Positions 42,479 to 51,389 of a DNA stretch of 64,000 nucleotides are shown one piece after another. The notes under the pieces were generated by a model that was not told where the DNA came from, did no database searches, and saw nothing but the letters and a program-made list of their open reading frames with translations. Position numbers and translations under genes: made by a program. Every line of letters starts with the position of its first letter. The stretch's first letter is position 1. Source of the DNA: an uncultured Lachnospiraceae bacterium (lineage in GTDB: Bacteria > Bacillota > Clostridia > Lachnospirales > Lachnospiraceae); the NCBI GenBank assembly GCA_910577645.1, contig CAJTOL010000005.1:106568-170567 (forward strand). Direction: 5' to 3'.

Positions 42479-43513
42479 ATGAATCACGATATTGATGTTA
42501 AAAAGACACGAATTAACTGTTTCAGACAGTCTAAGGTACCCGGAGAGTTTATGCTTCAGCTCCGTGTTCCGGGCGCTTTGATTGATGCAAAGCATCTGGC
42601 ACTGGTTCAGGAGCTGTGCGAGAAGTACGGCAACGGCACATTCCATATGGGTATGCGCCAGACCTTAAATGTACCGGGCATCAAGTATGAGAATATTCCG
42701 GCAGTAAATGCTAAGATTCAGGAATACATCCAGGATGTAAACGTTGAGATGTGCGACTGCGATATGGAAGCAGATGATCAGGGATATCCCACCATCGGCG
42801 CAAGAAACGTTATGGCATGTATTGGTAATTCCCACTGTATCAAGGCTAATGCCAATACCCATGATATGGCTAAGAAGATTGAGAAGCTGGTATTCCCCAG
42901 CCACTACCATATCAAGGTTTCTGTTGCAGGATGCCCCAACGACTGTGCAAAGGGCAACTTTAATGACTTTGGCGTAATGGGTATCTACAAGATGGATTAC
43001 GATCAGGATCGCTGCATCGGCTGCGGCGCCTGCGTAAAAGCTTGTGATCACCATGCAACCGGCGTTCTTTCCTTAAATGCTCACGGAAAGATCGATAAAG
43101 ACAGTTGCTGCTGCGTAGGCTGCGGCGAGTGTGTTATCGCTTGTCCTACCGGCGGCTGGACCAGAGGCGACAAGCACTTATGGCGTGTTACTTTGGGCGG
43201 ACGTACCGGCAAGCAGTTCCCACGTATGGGCAAGCTGTTCTTAAACTGGGTAACCGAGGACGTAGTTCTTGGAATGTTCGGCAATTGGCAGAAGTTCTCC
43301 GCATGGGTAATGGACTACAAGCCTGAGTACCTTCACGGCGGACACCTGATTGACCGCGCCGGTTACGTTAAGTTTAAAGAGATGATTCTGGATGGCGTTG
43401 AGCTGAATCCGGAGGCTAAGGTTGCAGAAGAGCTGTACTGGACTGAGGCTGAGCAGAGAGCAAACATTCATGTAAAGCCTATCTCCAAGCATCACAAGGC
43501 AGGCCCCCAGTAA
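42479..43513 (+). CDS. asrC: Anaerobic sulfite reductase subunit C (siroheme catalytic subunit)
   Basis: A 344-residue siroheme/[4Fe-4S] sulfite reductase. It has the MGMRQTLNVPG half-domain, the siroheme-cluster cysteines (CIGNSHCIK and CPNDCAKGNFNDFG) and an inserted double ferredoxin domain (CIGCGACVKACDHHA, CVGCGECVIACPTGG). This is the catalytic subunit that makes sulfide. A terminator follows, separating it from the siroheme synthesis genes immediately downstream. Confidence 0.95.
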   Translation: MNHDIDVKKTRINCFRQSKVPGEFMLQLRVPGALIDAKHLALVQELCEKYGNGTFHMGMRQTLNVPGIKYENIPAVNAKIQEYIQDVNVEMCDCDMEADDQGYPTIGARNVMACIGNSHCIKANANTHDMAKKIEKLVFPSHYHIKVSVAGCPNDCAKGNFNDFGVMGIYKMDYDQDRCIGCGACVKACDHHATGVLSLNAHGKIDKDSCCCVGCGECVIACPTGGWTRGDKHLWRVTLGGRTGKQFPRMGKLFLNWVTEDVVLGMFGNWQKFSAWVMDYKPEYLHGGHLIDRAGYVKFKEMILDGVELNPEAKVAEELYWTEAEQRANIHVKPISKHHKAGPQ

Positions 43514-43555
43514 TTGGGCCGGAGGCTTGGAAAATCAGAAATACAGGTAAGAAAG

Positions 43556-43592
43556 AAAAACCAGGGGTTGTATAGCCCCTGGTTTTCGTTTA
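43556..43592 (+). terminator. Intrinsic terminator after asrC
   Basis: CCAGGGG (43561-43567) pairs with CCCCTGG (43576-43582), extended by flanking A/T pairs, and runs into TTTTCGTTT. Confidence 0.9.
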
Positions 43593-43667
43593 AAATAAGG
43601 AAAAGATGAAATAAGGCGGCTGTAGAATCTGTTTCTGGCAGCAGCCTTTGGATTGGAGACGAAAGAA

Positions 43668-44834
43668 ATGTACTGTATCAGTGTAAGCCATAAAAAAGCC
43701 CCGGTATCGGTGCGGGAAAAATTTGCCTTTTCCCAGGAGGAAAAGAAAGGGCTGCTGACGGGCCTTTTGGCCAGTCCGGAGATTAACGGCGCAGTGGTGC
43801 TCTGCACCTGTAACCGCAGCGAGTTTTACGTGTCCGGCAGTAAAAAGGCGATTTCCATCCTGCAGGATCAGGTAGCATCCTTAAAGAAGATCCGACTGGA
43901 AGAGCTTTTGCAGTATTTAAATATATACAGTGAGGACCAGACAGCCGCCCATGTGTTTAAGGTGTGCTGCGGCTTTGACTCTATGGTTTTGGGGGAAGAT
44001 GAAATATTAGGACAGGTAAAAGATGCTTATCAGCTTACATTAGGAGAGCGGGCGGCAGATTATGAGATTAACACCGTATTTAAGCGTGCCATTACCTGTG
44101 CAAAAAAGATTAAAACCGACACTAACCTGTCCAGAACCCCTGTATCAGTGGCAACTTTGGTGGCCAATGAGGTGTTTCACTTTCAGAGAGACGGGGAGGA
44201 TTTGCCGGTAAAAAAGGTGTTGGTTATGGGAGTTACGGGGAAAATGGGCGGCTCCATTACCAAAAACATTTTAAGCAAGCCGGGTATTGAGGTGTATGGC
44301 ACGGTGCGGAGCCACCGGGCGGATCTGGATCTCCAGTGGAAAAGTGATCACATTCACCTGGTAGACTACGCAGAGCGTTACGAATATATGAAGGATGCAG
44401 ATATTGTTATCAGTGCCACATCCGGCCCCCATTATACGGTGGTGGGGGAGATGCTGGAAAAGGTGTTGGACACAGATAAGAAGCGGCTGTTTATGGATGT
44501 GGCGGTTCCCATTGATATGGATCCCCAAATTGGAGGCCTGCCGGGGGTAACCTTGTATGATATTGACTTTTTTGACAAGCTTTCTAAAAATAACAACCAG
44601 ATGAAGCGGAAGGAACTGGATGCTGCCAGGGAGATTATGGAGGAAGAGTTGGATGAATGTAGAAGAGAACTTCTGTTTCATCCCTGCTTTGGGAAAATGG
44701 GGCAGTGGAAGGAGACTTTTGAAAAATATCCGTTGGAAACCATTTTGTACCGGATCCGGGATCATGTCACCAGTGAAGAGCTAAAAGTATTCTTAAATGT
44801 AATGGACAGTATCGGAAAGTGGATAGAGGAATAA
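43668..44834 (+). CDS. hemA: Glutamyl-tRNA reductase
   Basis: A 388-residue HemA, the first enzyme of C5 tetrapyrrole synthesis. It has the N-terminal GISHK-like SVSHKKAPV, catalytic Cys in CTCNRSEFYV, the FDSMVLGEDEILGQVKDAY block and an NADPH domain. It is a little short at the C-terminal dimerisation region, as in several Clostridia. The ATG at 43668 follows GGAGACG; an in-frame TTG at 43653 is less likely. First gene of a siroheme set placed after sulfite reductase. Confidence 0.93.
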   Translation: MYCISVSHKKAPVSVREKFAFSQEEKKGLLTGLLASPEINGAVVLCTCNRSEFYVSGSKKAISILQDQVASLKKIRLEELLQYLNIYSEDQTAAHVFKVCCGFDSMVLGEDEILGQVKDAYQLTLGERAADYEINTVFKRAITCAKKIKTDTNLSRTPVSVATLVANEVFHFQRDGEDLPVKKVLVMGVTGKMGGSITKNILSKPGIEVYGTVRSHRADLDLQWKSDHIHLVDYAERYEYMKDADIVISATSGPHYTVVGEMLEKVLDTDKKRLFMDVAVPIDMDPQIGGLPGVTLYDIDFFDKLSKNNNQMKRKELDAAREIMEEELDECRRELLFHPCFGKMGQWKETFEKYPLETILYRIRDHVTSEELKVFLNVMDSIGKWIEE

Positions 44835-44837
44835 AAT

Positions 44838-45491
44838 ATGGCGTATTTCCCGTTTTTTGTAGATATTGAAAATCAAGATTGTTTAATTGCAGGGGGAGGG
44901 GCAGTGGCCCTTAGGAAGGTGGAGGTTCTGCTGCCTTATGGCCCCCGGATTACTGTGGTATCACCGGAAATAGGGCCGGAGATGGAAGCGCTGGCAAATG
45001 GCAGGGAAACAGGGGGACAGGAAGCAGAAATTATTCTGAAACGGCGGCCTTTTTCGATGGAAGATCTGGATGGCCGGGATTTTGTTATTGCCGCCACAGA
45101 TAATGAGGAGCTAAACCACAGGATTTCGGAGGCCTGTAAGGCCCAGAGGATTCCGGTAAATGTGGTAGATGTAAAGGAAGAGTGCAGCTTTATTTTCCCT
45201 TCCATTGTTCGGGAAGGGGACATTGTGGTGGGGATTTCCTCAGGAGGAAAGAGCCCTACCGTAACCCAATATTTAAAAAGCCAGGTGCGCCAGGGGATCC
45301 CAAAAGGGTATGGAAAACTGGTAGATCAGCTTGGAAGCTACCGGGATTTTGTAAAAGAGAGGGTTCCGGATGTGGATTGCCGCGCCGTGATTTTCAGACG
45401 CATGGCGGACTTGGGGAGAGAAAACGGCTGCCGGTTGGATGACAGCCTGGTGGAAGGACTGATTAAGCAGGTGACAGAGGAGAGAGGATAA
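44838..45491 (+). CDS. Precorrin-2 dehydrogenase / sirohydrochlorin ferrochelatase
   Basis: A 217-residue CysG N-terminal-type protein (also Met8/SirC): NAD-binding CLIAGGGAVALRKVEVLLPYG near the N-terminus, VIAATDNEELNH and a central SFIFPSIVREGDIVVGISSGGKSP. It oxidises precorrin-2 and probably inserts iron to give siroheme. It starts 3 bases after hemA and ends 1 base before the fusion gene, so the three are translationally linked. Confidence 0.92.
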   Translation: MAYFPFFVDIENQDCLIAGGGAVALRKVEVLLPYGPRITVVSPEIGPEMEALANGRETGGQEAEIILKRRPFSMEDLDGRDFVIAATDNEELNHRISEACKAQRIPVNVVDVKEECSFIFPSIVREGDIVVGISSGGKSPTVTQYLKSQVRQGIPKGYGKLVDQLGSYRDFVKERVPDVDCRAVIFRRMADLGRENGCRLDDSLVEGLIKQVTEERG

Positions 45492-45492
45492 G

Positions 45493-48018
45493 ATGGAAAT
45501 GGTTGAAAAAGTCCGTATCGGAACCAGAAAGAGCGCTTTGGCGGTAGTCCAGACGGGTCTGGCGGCTGACTTAATGAAAGAGAAGACCCCGGGCCTGGAG
45601 GTAGAACTGGTGTTAAAGCAGACTACGGGAGATAAAATATTAGATAAGCCTTTGCTGGAATTTGGCGGTAAAGGGGTTTTTGTATCAGAATTTGAGGAAG
45701 CCCTTCAAAAAGGAGAGATTGATTTTGCCGTCCACAGCGCAAAGGATCTGCCTATGGAGCTGGCAGAAGGGCTGGAAATTGTGGGGGTGCCAAAACGGGG
45801 CGACGTCAGGGACGTGCTGGTTACCAGAGGAGACGGCTGTTTGGAGGAAAAGGCGGCAAAAGGAGAAACCATAGTGGTGGGAACCTCCAGCCTGCGCCGC
45901 CAGATTCAGATAGAGTCCATGGGCCCCGGACCTTTAAACGGCGCTCCGGTGGCCTGTGAGAACCTGAGAGGGAATGTTCAGACCCGGCTCAGGAAATTAA
46001 TGGAAGGCAGCTATGACGCCATTATACTGGCAGCAGCCGGACTAAAGCGGCTGGGAATCCTGGAAGAAGAGCCGGACAGCCAGGAAGGCGGCACCTGTGA
46101 GGATACTGTAGAGCGCACTGCGGGGCAGCTGGGGCTGGAAGCCCAGGGTGAAACTGTTTGGAAACAGGAGGACATTGTCCGCTTCACCTATTTAGACTGG
46201 GAAGAAATGATTCCTGCAGGCTGCCAGGGAATTCTGGCCGTGGAAGGCAGAACCGGCTGCAGGGTCAATGAGGCGGCAGAACGGATCTGCCATAAGGATA
46301 CTCTGATTTCCTTTCAGCTTGAGCGGCGGGTCTTAAAACTTTTGGACGCAGGCTGCCATGAGCCTGTAGGTGTGTGCAGCCGGATCATCCAGGGCCGTTT
46401 AGAGGTGCGGGGCATCTACCAGAGAGAAGGGGGAAAGACCGTTTACGCCCGCTGGAGCGGGCTGCCGGAGGATTGGGAGAAGGCGGCAAAGGCAGTGGCA
46501 GAGGAATTAAAAGGAAGGAAACAGATGGGTTCTGTTATTCTGACAGGGGCCGGGCCGGGAGACCCGGGACTTATTACGGTAAAGGGAATGGAAGCGCTCA
46601 GAACCTGTGACGCGGTAGTTTATGATTCCCTGGCGTCCCAGGAGCTTTTAAAGGAAATCCCCCCGGATTGTGAGAAAATTTATGTGGGAAAACGGGCCGG
46701 ACACCATTCCATGAAGCAGGAAGAGATCAACCGCCTGCTGGTAGAACAGGCAGGCCTTGGCCGGAAAGTGGTGCGGCTGAAAGGGGGAGATCCCTTTGTC
46801 TTTGGAAGAGGCGGCGAGGAGGTCATGGAGCTTCAAAAAGAGGGAATTCCCTTCCAGGTGATTCCGGGAGTGACTTCTGCCATCGCGGCCCTGGCGTCTG
46901 CCGGAATCCCCATTACCCACCGGGGCATGAGCAGAAGCTTTCATGTGATGACCGGACACACCAGAGAAAACGGCCTTCCGGAAGATTTAGAGGAGTTTGG
47001 CCGTCTGTCCGGCACCCTGGTATTTTTAATGGGACTGAATCATTTAGAAGAAATCTGTGACTGTCTGATTAGCCAGGGACGGGAGAAAGCCACTCCGGCG
47101 GCGGTTATCCAAAGCGGCACACTTCCGGATCAAAAGACGGTAAGGGGCACTTTAGGGGATATAAAAGAAAAATGCCGGGAGGCAGGCATCGGTTCTCCGG
47201 CCATTATCGTGGTAGGAGAGGCGGCCGGCCTTCATATGGAAAGTACATTAAAGATGCCTTTGGGGGATGTGAAAATCGGTATCACCGGAACCCCGGCATT
47301 TACCGCCAAATTAGAAGCAGCTTTACAGAAGCAGGGGGCCCGGCCGGAGAAGATCGCGGTGCTGGATGTGGTTTCCCAGGCAGATACCGCCCCTGTACAG
47401 AAATGCATGGATAATTTGTCTGATTATACCTGGATTGGATTTACCAGCGCCAACGGCGTAAGGATTTTCTTAAAGGCACTTTTGGACAGCGGCAGAGATT
47501 ACCGGAGCCTGGGCCATTTAAAGCTGGCTGTTGTGGGAAAAGGAACGGATCGGGAGCTTCGGGTTCATGGGCTGCGGGCTGATTACATTCCAGAGAAATA
47601 CTGCACAGAGGACTTGGCACAGGGGCTTTCCGGCATCCTTGGGCCAAATGATAAAATTCTCATCCCCAGGGCAGTGCGGGGCTCCCGGGATTTAACAGAT
47701 ATCCTGTCCCAGGCCGGGATCCCTTATGACGATGTTCCTTTATATGACGTAAAAGGTTTGGGTCTTCAGGGGGAGGAACTGAAAAAGAAGTTAAAAGACC
47801 TTCACTACCTTACCTTTGCCAGCGCTTCCGGGGTGGAAAGCTTTTTGGAGAATTTACCGGAGCCGGATCGGGATGTTTTAAAGGAGATTAAGCTGGTTTC
47901 CATCGGCTATGCCACTGCAAAAGCCCTGGAGGAAGCCGGATACCCATCAGATTTGACTGCCAGGGAATTCAGCATTCCGGGGATGGTGGAATGTATTTTG
48001 AAAGACGTAAGTTCTTAA
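45493..48018 (+). CDS. HemC-CobA-HemD triple fusion (siroheme precursor enzyme)
   Basis: An 841-residue three-domain enzyme. Residues 5-340 are porphobilinogen deaminase (IGTRKSALAVVQT, DFAVHSAKDLP, GTSSLRR, dipyrromethane-binding Cys288 in GCHEPVG) with an acidic insert near 190-230. Residues 345-588 are uroporphyrinogen-III methyltransferase (GAGPGDPGLITVKG, GGDPFVFGRGGEE). Residues 590-841 are uroporphyrinogen-III synthase. It would convert porphobilinogen to precorrin-2. Met345 is preceded by AAGGAAGGAAACAG, so internal initiation giving a separate CobA-HemD is possible. The neighbours complete siroheme. Confidence 0.92.
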   Translation: MEMVEKVRIGTRKSALAVVQTGLAADLMKEKTPGLEVELVLKQTTGDKILDKPLLEFGGKGVFVSEFEEALQKGEIDFAVHSAKDLPMELAEGLEIVGVPKRGDVRDVLVTRGDGCLEEKAAKGETIVVGTSSLRRQIQIESMGPGPLNGAPVACENLRGNVQTRLRKLMEGSYDAIILAAAGLKRLGILEEEPDSQEGGTCEDTVERTAGQLGLEAQGETVWKQEDIVRFTYLDWEEMIPAGCQGILAVEGRTGCRVNEAAERICHKDTLISFQLERRVLKLLDAGCHEPVGVCSRIIQGRLEVRGIYQREGGKTVYARWSGLPEDWEKAAKAVAEELKGRKQMGSVILTGAGPGDPGLITVKGMEALRTCDAVVYDSLASQELLKEIPPDCEKIYVGKRAGHHSMKQEEINRLLVEQAGLGRKVVRLKGGDPFVFGRGGEEVMELQKEGIPFQVIPGVTSAIAALASAGIPITHRGMSRSFHVMTGHTRENGLPEDLEEFGRLSGTLVFLMGLNHLEEICDCLISQGREKATPAAVIQSGTLPDQKTVRGTLGDIKEKCREAGIGSPAIIVVGEAAGLHMESTLKMPLGDVKIGITGTPAFTAKLEAALQKQGARPEKIAVLDVVSQADTAPVQKCMDNLSDYTWIGFTSANGVRIFLKALLDSGRDYRSLGHLKLAVVGKGTDRELRVHGLRADYIPEKYCTEDLAQGLSGILGPNDKILIPRAVRGSRDLTDILSQAGIPYDDVPLYDVKGLGLQGEELKKKLKDLHYLTFASASGVESFLENLPEPDRDVLKEIKLVSIGYATAKALEEAGYPSDLTAREFSIPGMVECILKDVSS

Positions 48019-48974
48019 AGCTCCTTTACCCGGTAAGCCCGGGGAGAGATCCCAAGCTCCTTTTTAAATATGCGGTGGAAATAGCTGAAATTATCATAGC
48101 CCACCGCCATGCTGATATCCGTAACAGACAGCGCAGTTGAACGGAGGAGAAAACGGGCCTGGTTCAGCCGCTTTTTCTGTACCAAATCCGTATAGGTGGA
48201 GCCGGTAAGCCGTTTGACGGTTTTGGAAAGCCAGGTAAATTCACAGTTCAGCTGGTTTGCCAGGGCAGTCAGACTGCCGTCCCGGTAATGCTCTTCAATA
48301 TACTGAAAGACATTCATCAGGATTTCCTGTTCATAGGAAGTATCGCTGGTTTCCAGCTTATCCATATGGTTTAAAAGCTGTAAAAACAAAAGCCCCATGG
48401 TGACCTGATTCATCAGCCGTTTATTTTGAATGCCGTGGGTGATGGTCCATACCAGATTTTCCACCAGGTTTTGGACAGGCAGCACATCCGCCACCTTAAA
48501 ATGAAGAAAGGACACAGGGGAGTCCAGGGACTGAAGGCAGCCCACCACAAAATCCCGTAGAAGCCCTGGCTCAGCCCCCAGCATGGTAAGAGTCTGGTCA
48601 AAGAATTCCGGCAGAATAATAAAGTTTACTGCAATATCTTCCCTGCCTGCCGGAAGAATCTCCTGGAAGGCGTGCTGGTTCAGCAATAAAAGCTCCCCGG
48701 TATGGAGAATCAGCCTGGTTTCGTCTATTATGTGGGTAGTCTGGCCGGAGCACATATAGATCATCTCCACATAGTTGTGGGTATGTCTGGGAAAATGGAC
48801 AAAACGGGTGTGTGGACGCACTTGGATCAGCTTGCCGGCTTCAAGAATTTTCCGGCTGTCAATGACAAAAGACGGACTGTCCCAGTAAATAGACGGATCC
48901 ATGGAAAAGCCGTCTAAAATCCGCTGTTCTTCTTCTGTGATTTTGCTTAGCTGGTCTAACAGGAGCTGGTTCAT
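48015..48974 (-). CDS. AraC-family regulator with N-terminal cupin domain
   Basis: A 319-residue AraC regulator: a cupin-like sensory domain (RFVHFPRHTHNYVEMIYM metal/ligand histidines near residue 60) and a C-terminal double helix-turn-helix (LTALANQLNCEFTWLSKTVKRLTG and VTDISMAVGYDNFSYFHRIFKKELG). It converges on the triple-fusion gene, overlapping by 4 bases, so it is not in that operon. Its target may be the divergent methyltransferase gene or a distant sugar system. Confidence 0.9.
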   Translation of the reverse strand: MNQLLLDQLSKITEEEQRILDGFSMDPSIYWDSPSFVIDSRKILEAGKLIQVRPHTRFVHFPRHTHNYVEMIYMCSGQTTHIIDETRLILHTGELLLLNQHAFQEILPAGREDIAVNFIILPEFFDQTLTMLGAEPGLLRDFVVGCLQSLDSPVSFLHFKVADVLPVQNLVENLVWTITHGIQNKRLMNQVTMGLLFLQLLNHMDKLETSDTSYEQEILMNVFQYIEEHYRDGSLTALANQLNCEFTWLSKTVKRLTGSTYTDLVQKKRLNQARFLLRSTALSVTDISMAVGYDNFSYFHRIFKKELGISPRAYRVKEL

Positions 48975-49157
48975 GGGACAGGAATCCTTTCTGGTATTGA
49001 TTTACACCGGGGTGGGATGGACCGGATGGATATATTGTACCGTATACAGACGAAAATGGCCAGAAGAATGTGGGATTTATGTGGGTTAGGGCAATTTTCA
49101 AACACGCTCTGGAGACCAGAGATGAGAAAGCGAATTAACCGCAAGGAGGCAGATTAA

Positions 49158-49919
49158 ATGAATCAGTCAGAGTTAAGATTAATTTGGGAAAAAGAGGAAG
49201 AGGCAGCGTACATTAAAGGCTGGGATTTTTCACACATCCATGGAAAATACGAGGAAGAGCATGATCTGCCATGGAATTATGGAGAGATAGTAAGACAGTA
49301 TTTAAGAGACGATTGGAATGTGCTGGATTATGACACAGGCGGCGGTGAATTTTTATTGTCGTTAAATCACCCCTTTGATAAAACATCAGCTACAGAAGGA
49401 TTTAAACCTAATGTACAATTATGTAAAGAAACATTATTGCCATTAGGAATACATTTTAAAGAATGTAGCAACCCTTCCCGAATTCCTTACGAGAATGAGA
49501 CGTTTGATCTTATTATGAACCGGCATGGAAGCTTTGACGCCGGGGAACTGCACCGCCTGTTAAAAAAGGATGGGATTTTTATTACTCAGCAGGTGGGAGG
49601 CGATAATGAGAGGGATTTGGTTGAAATGGTTCTTCCCGGAACAAAAAAACCTTTTCCGCATTTGAACCTGAAAGAGCAGAAAAAAGTGTTTGAGGATGCC
49701 GGTTTTCATATTATCCGTGGAGAGGAAGCATACCGTCCCATTAAGTTTTATGATATTGGAGCGTTTGTATGGTTTGCACATATTATTGAGTGGGAGTTTC
49801 CCGGTTTTTCCGTTGATAAATGCTTTGAAAGATTATTAAAAATGCAGGAAATAGTGGAAGAGAAAGGGGAAGTTGAGGGGACGATTCACCGTTATTTAAT
49901 TGTGGCGAAAAAGTCTTGA
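49158..49919 (+). CDS. SAM-dependent class I methyltransferase
   Basis: A 253-residue methyltransferase-like protein: WNVLDYDTGGGEFLLSL is the SAM-binding motif I, TSATEGFKPNV a motif II-like strand, and FDLIMNRHGSFDAGELHRLLKKDG motif IV and after. It is of the Methyltransf_11 type; the substrate is unknown. Ribosome site CAAGGAGGC. It is divergent from the AraC gene, and the -35 box of the riboflavin promoter overlaps its stop codon. Confidence 0.85.
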   Translation: MNQSELRLIWEKEEEAAYIKGWDFSHIHGKYEEEHDLPWNYGEIVRQYLRDDWNVLDYDTGGGEFLLSLNHPFDKTSATEGFKPNVQLCKETLLPLGIHFKECSNPSRIPYENETFDLIMNRHGSFDAGELHRLLKKDGIFITQQVGGDNERDLVEMVLPGTKKPFPHLNLKEQKKVFEDAGFHIIRGEEAYRPIKFYDIGAFVWFAHIIEWEFPGFSVDKCFERLLKMQEIVEEKGEVEGTIHRYLIVAKKS

Positions 49920-49944
49920 CAACCGCAAGGCATACAGATATACT
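49916..49944 (+). promoter_or_regulatory. Riboflavin operon promoter
   Basis: TTGACA (49916-49921), a 17-base spacer and TATACT (49939-49944), a near-perfect vegetative promoter about 20 bases before the FMN riboswitch. The -35 box overlaps the methyltransferase stop codon. Confidence 0.9.
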
Positions 49945-49963
49945 TATTACATAAAATGAATAA

Positions 49964-50070
49964 ATCTTCAGGGCAGGGTGTAATTCCCTACCGGTGGTAC
50001 AGCCCACGAGCCGTAAGGCATGATTCGGTGCAATTCCGAAGCCGACAGTATAGTCTGGATGAAAGAAGAT
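49964..50070 (+). ncRNA. FMN riboswitch (RFN element)
   Basis: The conserved RFN sequence blocks are present in order: ATCTTC, GGGCAGGGTG, CCCTACCGGTGG, AGCCCACGAGCC, GATTCGGTG, AATTCCGAAGCCGACAG, TGGATG and GAAAGAAGAT. The closing stem is ATCTTC (49964-49969) with GAAGAT (50065-50070). FMN binding should turn off the riboflavin genes downstream through the terminators at 50111 and 50184. Confidence 0.97.
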
Positions 50071-50110
50071 TGTAAAATGCGGGAGAGTTTTTTCTGCATG
50101 CAGCATATTT

Positions 50111-50147
50111 GCTCTGGTATGTTTTTCATTCCAGAGCTTTCTTTTGT
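50111..50147 (+). terminator. Riboswitch-linked terminator
   Basis: GCTCTGG (50111-50117) pairs with CCAGAGC (50131-50137), followed by TTTCTTTTG. It lies 40 bases after the RFN element and is the likely expression platform. Confidence 0.8.
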
Positions 50148-50183
50148 TTATTTTTACATAGATAATTTCTATGCTGTTTTTCA

Positions 50184-50216
50184 ATGCCTTGGACGATTTT
50201 GTTCAAGGCATTTTTG
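50184..50216 (+). terminator. Second leader terminator before ribD
   Basis: ATGCCTTG (50184-50191) pairs with CAAGGCAT, followed by TTTTTG. It is a second intrinsic-terminator-like hairpin in tandem with the one at 50111. Confidence 0.7.
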
Positions 50217-50302
50217 TCGTCAGGCCAAGGCCTGTTTTCATTTAAGAAGAGTCTGGAAAAGCGCGATGGAGATGTCTCTTGTCGGATTTTGGAGGTAACG
50301 GA

Positions 50303-51388
50303 ATGAATGACAGTGCATATATGAAAATTGCTTTGCAGCTTGCTGAGAAAGGCTGCGGATGGACTTCGCCCAACCCTATGGTGGGCGCTGTCATTGTAAA
50401 AAACGGAAAAATTATTGGACAGGGCTGGCATGAAAAATACGGTCAGCTCCATGCAGAGAGGAATGCTTTGGCAGCTTGTACAGAGAATCCAAAGGGAGCG
50501 ACAATGTATGTAACCCTGGAGCCATGCTGCCATTATGGAAAACAGCCTCCCTGCGTCAATGCCATCATAGACGCAGGGATTGAGAGGGTGGTGATTGGTT
50601 CCGGCGACCCAAATCCTCTTGTAAGCGGCAAAGGGGTTCAAACGCTGCGGGAACATGGGATAAGGGTAACGGAACACATTTTAAAAGAGGATTGCGACAG
50701 GCTGAACCAAATATTCTTTCACTATATTTTGACGAAACGTCCCTTTGTTGTCATGAAGTACGCTATGACAATGGACGGGAAAATCGCGGCTTACACTGGC
50801 GCGTCAAAATGGATTACAGGAGAACCTGCGCGAAATTATACAGGGAGACAGCGCCACCGTTATACTGGCATTATGGTTGGAGTAGGAACCGTGTTAACGG
50901 ATGATCCGATGTTGAACTGCCGGGTTGAAAATACGAAAAGCCCAATCCGTATTATCTGTGATACCAATTTACGCACACCGATTCACGCACAGGTAGTTTC
51001 CACGGCAAAACAAATCCCTACCATTCTTGCAACTTGCTGCAGGGATAGAGAACGACAGCTGCTTTACGAAGAAAAAGGGTGCCGCATTTTGGTTTTAGAA
51101 GAGCAGAACGGTCATGTGAATTTAAACCAGCTTATGGAAGAGCTGGGGCGGGAACAGATTGACAGCATTTTGCTGGAAGGCGGCGGCACCCTGAACTGGG
51201 CAGCGCTTCAAAGCGGTATTGTTCAGAAAGTACAGGCTTATATTGCTCCTAAGCTGTTTGGCGGAGAAACTGCAAAAACGCCGGTGGAAGGCGCAGGAGT
51301 TAAATCGCCTTTGGATGCATTTCACTTAAAAAACAGCACAGTGGTACAATTGGGGGAGGATTTTTTGATAGAGGGAGAGGTGGAGTAA
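50303..51388 (+). CDS. ribD: Riboflavin biosynthesis deaminase/reductase
   Basis: A 361-residue bifunctional RibD. The N-terminal deaminase has the zinc motif HAERNAL and PCCHYGKQPPC; the C-terminal reductase starts near RPFVVMKYAMTMDGKIA and ends with LLEGGGTLN. It carries out the second and third steps from GTP toward riboflavin. The start at 50303 follows GGAGG. First gene of the riboswitch-controlled operon; ribE begins one base after its stop. Confidence 0.96.
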   Translation: MNDSAYMKIALQLAEKGCGWTSPNPMVGAVIVKNGKIIGQGWHEKYGQLHAERNALAACTENPKGATMYVTLEPCCHYGKQPPCVNAIIDAGIERVVIGSGDPNPLVSGKGVQTLREHGIRVTEHILKEDCDRLNQIFFHYILTKRPFVVMKYAMTMDGKIAAYTGASKWITGEPARNYTGRQRHRYTGIMVGVGTVLTDDPMLNCRVENTKSPIRIICDTNLRTPIHAQVVSTAKQIPTILATCCRDRERQLLYEEKGCRILVLEEQNGHVNLNQLMEELGREQIDSILLEGGGTLNWAALQSGIVQKVQAYIAPKLFGGETAKTPVEGAGVKSPLDAFHLKNSTVVQLGEDFLIEGEVE

Positions 51389-51389
51389 A

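Noticed and set aside
43668..48018. A full heme or cobalamin pathway
   Set aside because: hemB, hemL, hemE and the cobalamin genes are absent; the genes here suffice only for the siroheme branch.
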